From: Saccharofermentans sp.
GTDB lineage: Bacteria > Bacillota > Clostridia > Saccharofermentanales > Saccharofermentanaceae
DNA length: 64,000 nt
Assembly: GCA_024692235.1 (NCBI GenBank)
Contig: JAILMW010000004.1
Coordinates: 1-64,000 of the forward strand
Direction of reading: 5' to 3'
The notes under the pieces are model-generated. The model did no database searches and was not told the origin of the DNA. It worked only from the letters and a program-made list of their open reading frames with translations. Both the position numbers and the translations under genes were made by a program. Positions 63,766-64,000 of this stretch are shown in pieces; within the stretch, counting starts at the first letter, position 1, and the number at the start of each line of letters is the position of its first letter.

Positions 63766-64000
63766 TCGCAGACAGGCTTACCAAGCAATATGACAATAAG
63801 ATAGCGGTAGACAGATTATCTTTTACGTTAAAGCCCGGTGTAACGGGACTTCTCGGCGCCAATGGTGCCGGCAAGACGACACTTATGAGGATGATTACGG
63901 GTATACTCTCCCCCACGAGCGGCGAGATCACCTACGACGGCAAGGAAGTAAAGAGCGAGGAATACAGGAATATCCTGGGCTTCCTTCCTCAGGACTTCGG
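63756..64000 (+). CDS. ABC transporter ATP-binding protein (3' end cut by window)
   Basis: 82 codons visible. ATG 63756 overlaps the previous gene by 10 bases, with GGAGGAA upstream. MELVADRLTKQYDNKIAVDR leads to Walker A LLGANGAGKTTLM, and the Q-loop LGFLPQDFG lies at the edge. The type resembles ABC-2 exporters (CcmA/NatA-like). Together with the membrane protein it probably forms an efflux system controlled by the ECF sigma factor. Confidence 0.9.
   Translation, partial: MELVADRLTKQYDNKIAVDRLSFTLKPGVTGLLGANGAGKTTLMRMITGILSPTSGEITYDGKEVKSEEYRNILGFLPQDF

Overview
The window reads as chromosome of a Gram-positive anaerobe of the class Clostridia, probably a gut or rumen fibre degrader. The support is indirect: strong AGGAGG-type ribosome binding sites, a T-box leader and a TPP riboswitch, CUT2 sugar transport with YesM/YesN-type sensing, a flavodiiron protein, and many LacI-like/GGDEF signalling proteins. 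Genus cannot be fixed from the sequence alone.

Layout. 1-4439: housekeeping genes on the minus strand (lysS, cut by the window edge; greA; guaB of an unusual Tritrichomonas-like type; thiT under a TPP riboswitch). 4677-10795: a small membrane protein, a coupled acyltransferase-pepP-hydrolase operon, then an AraC regulator followed by three genes carrying four copies of an unrecognised two-helix plus beta module; the last copy has an in-frame TAG. 10927-18633: a GH16 glucanase lipoprotein, an SGNH esterase, a MoxR-DUF58-transglutaminase operon and two small unknowns. 18814-31015: a sugar-sensing region with a YtfQRT/YjfF-like ABC operon, a divergent GntR/LacI-type repressor, an AbiE type toxin-antitoxin pair, and a response regulator-histidine kinase-binding protein operon. 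31286-40762: a zinc-ribbon protein, an XRE-methyltransferase operon, a LacI-domain diguanylate cyclase, a decayed GGDEF gene and small unknowns.

41052-42431 is the most unusual segment: about 1.36 kb between a 23-bp copy of the 3' end of tRNA-Ser(CGA) and the intact tRNA gene. Inside each end lies a 25-bp direct repeat made of two tandem 11-bp units, with decayed gene fragments between and no integrase. It looks like a non-autonomous, tRNA-targeted integrative element.

42550-64000: a lipase, a diguanylate cyclase, a heavy-metal-binding peptide with a coupled 56-residue partner, and a long minus-strand cluster. In that cluster ilvD leads directly into a DUF815 ATPase, three large multi-spanning (GT-C-like) proteins and a DUF1796 protein. 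ilvBNC follows under a T-box. The ilvB and ilvD promoters share a palindrome between -35 and -10. The window ends with a flavodiiron protein, an amino-acid binding lipoprotein, and an ECF sigma factor-membrane protein-ABC ATPase operon cut by the edge.
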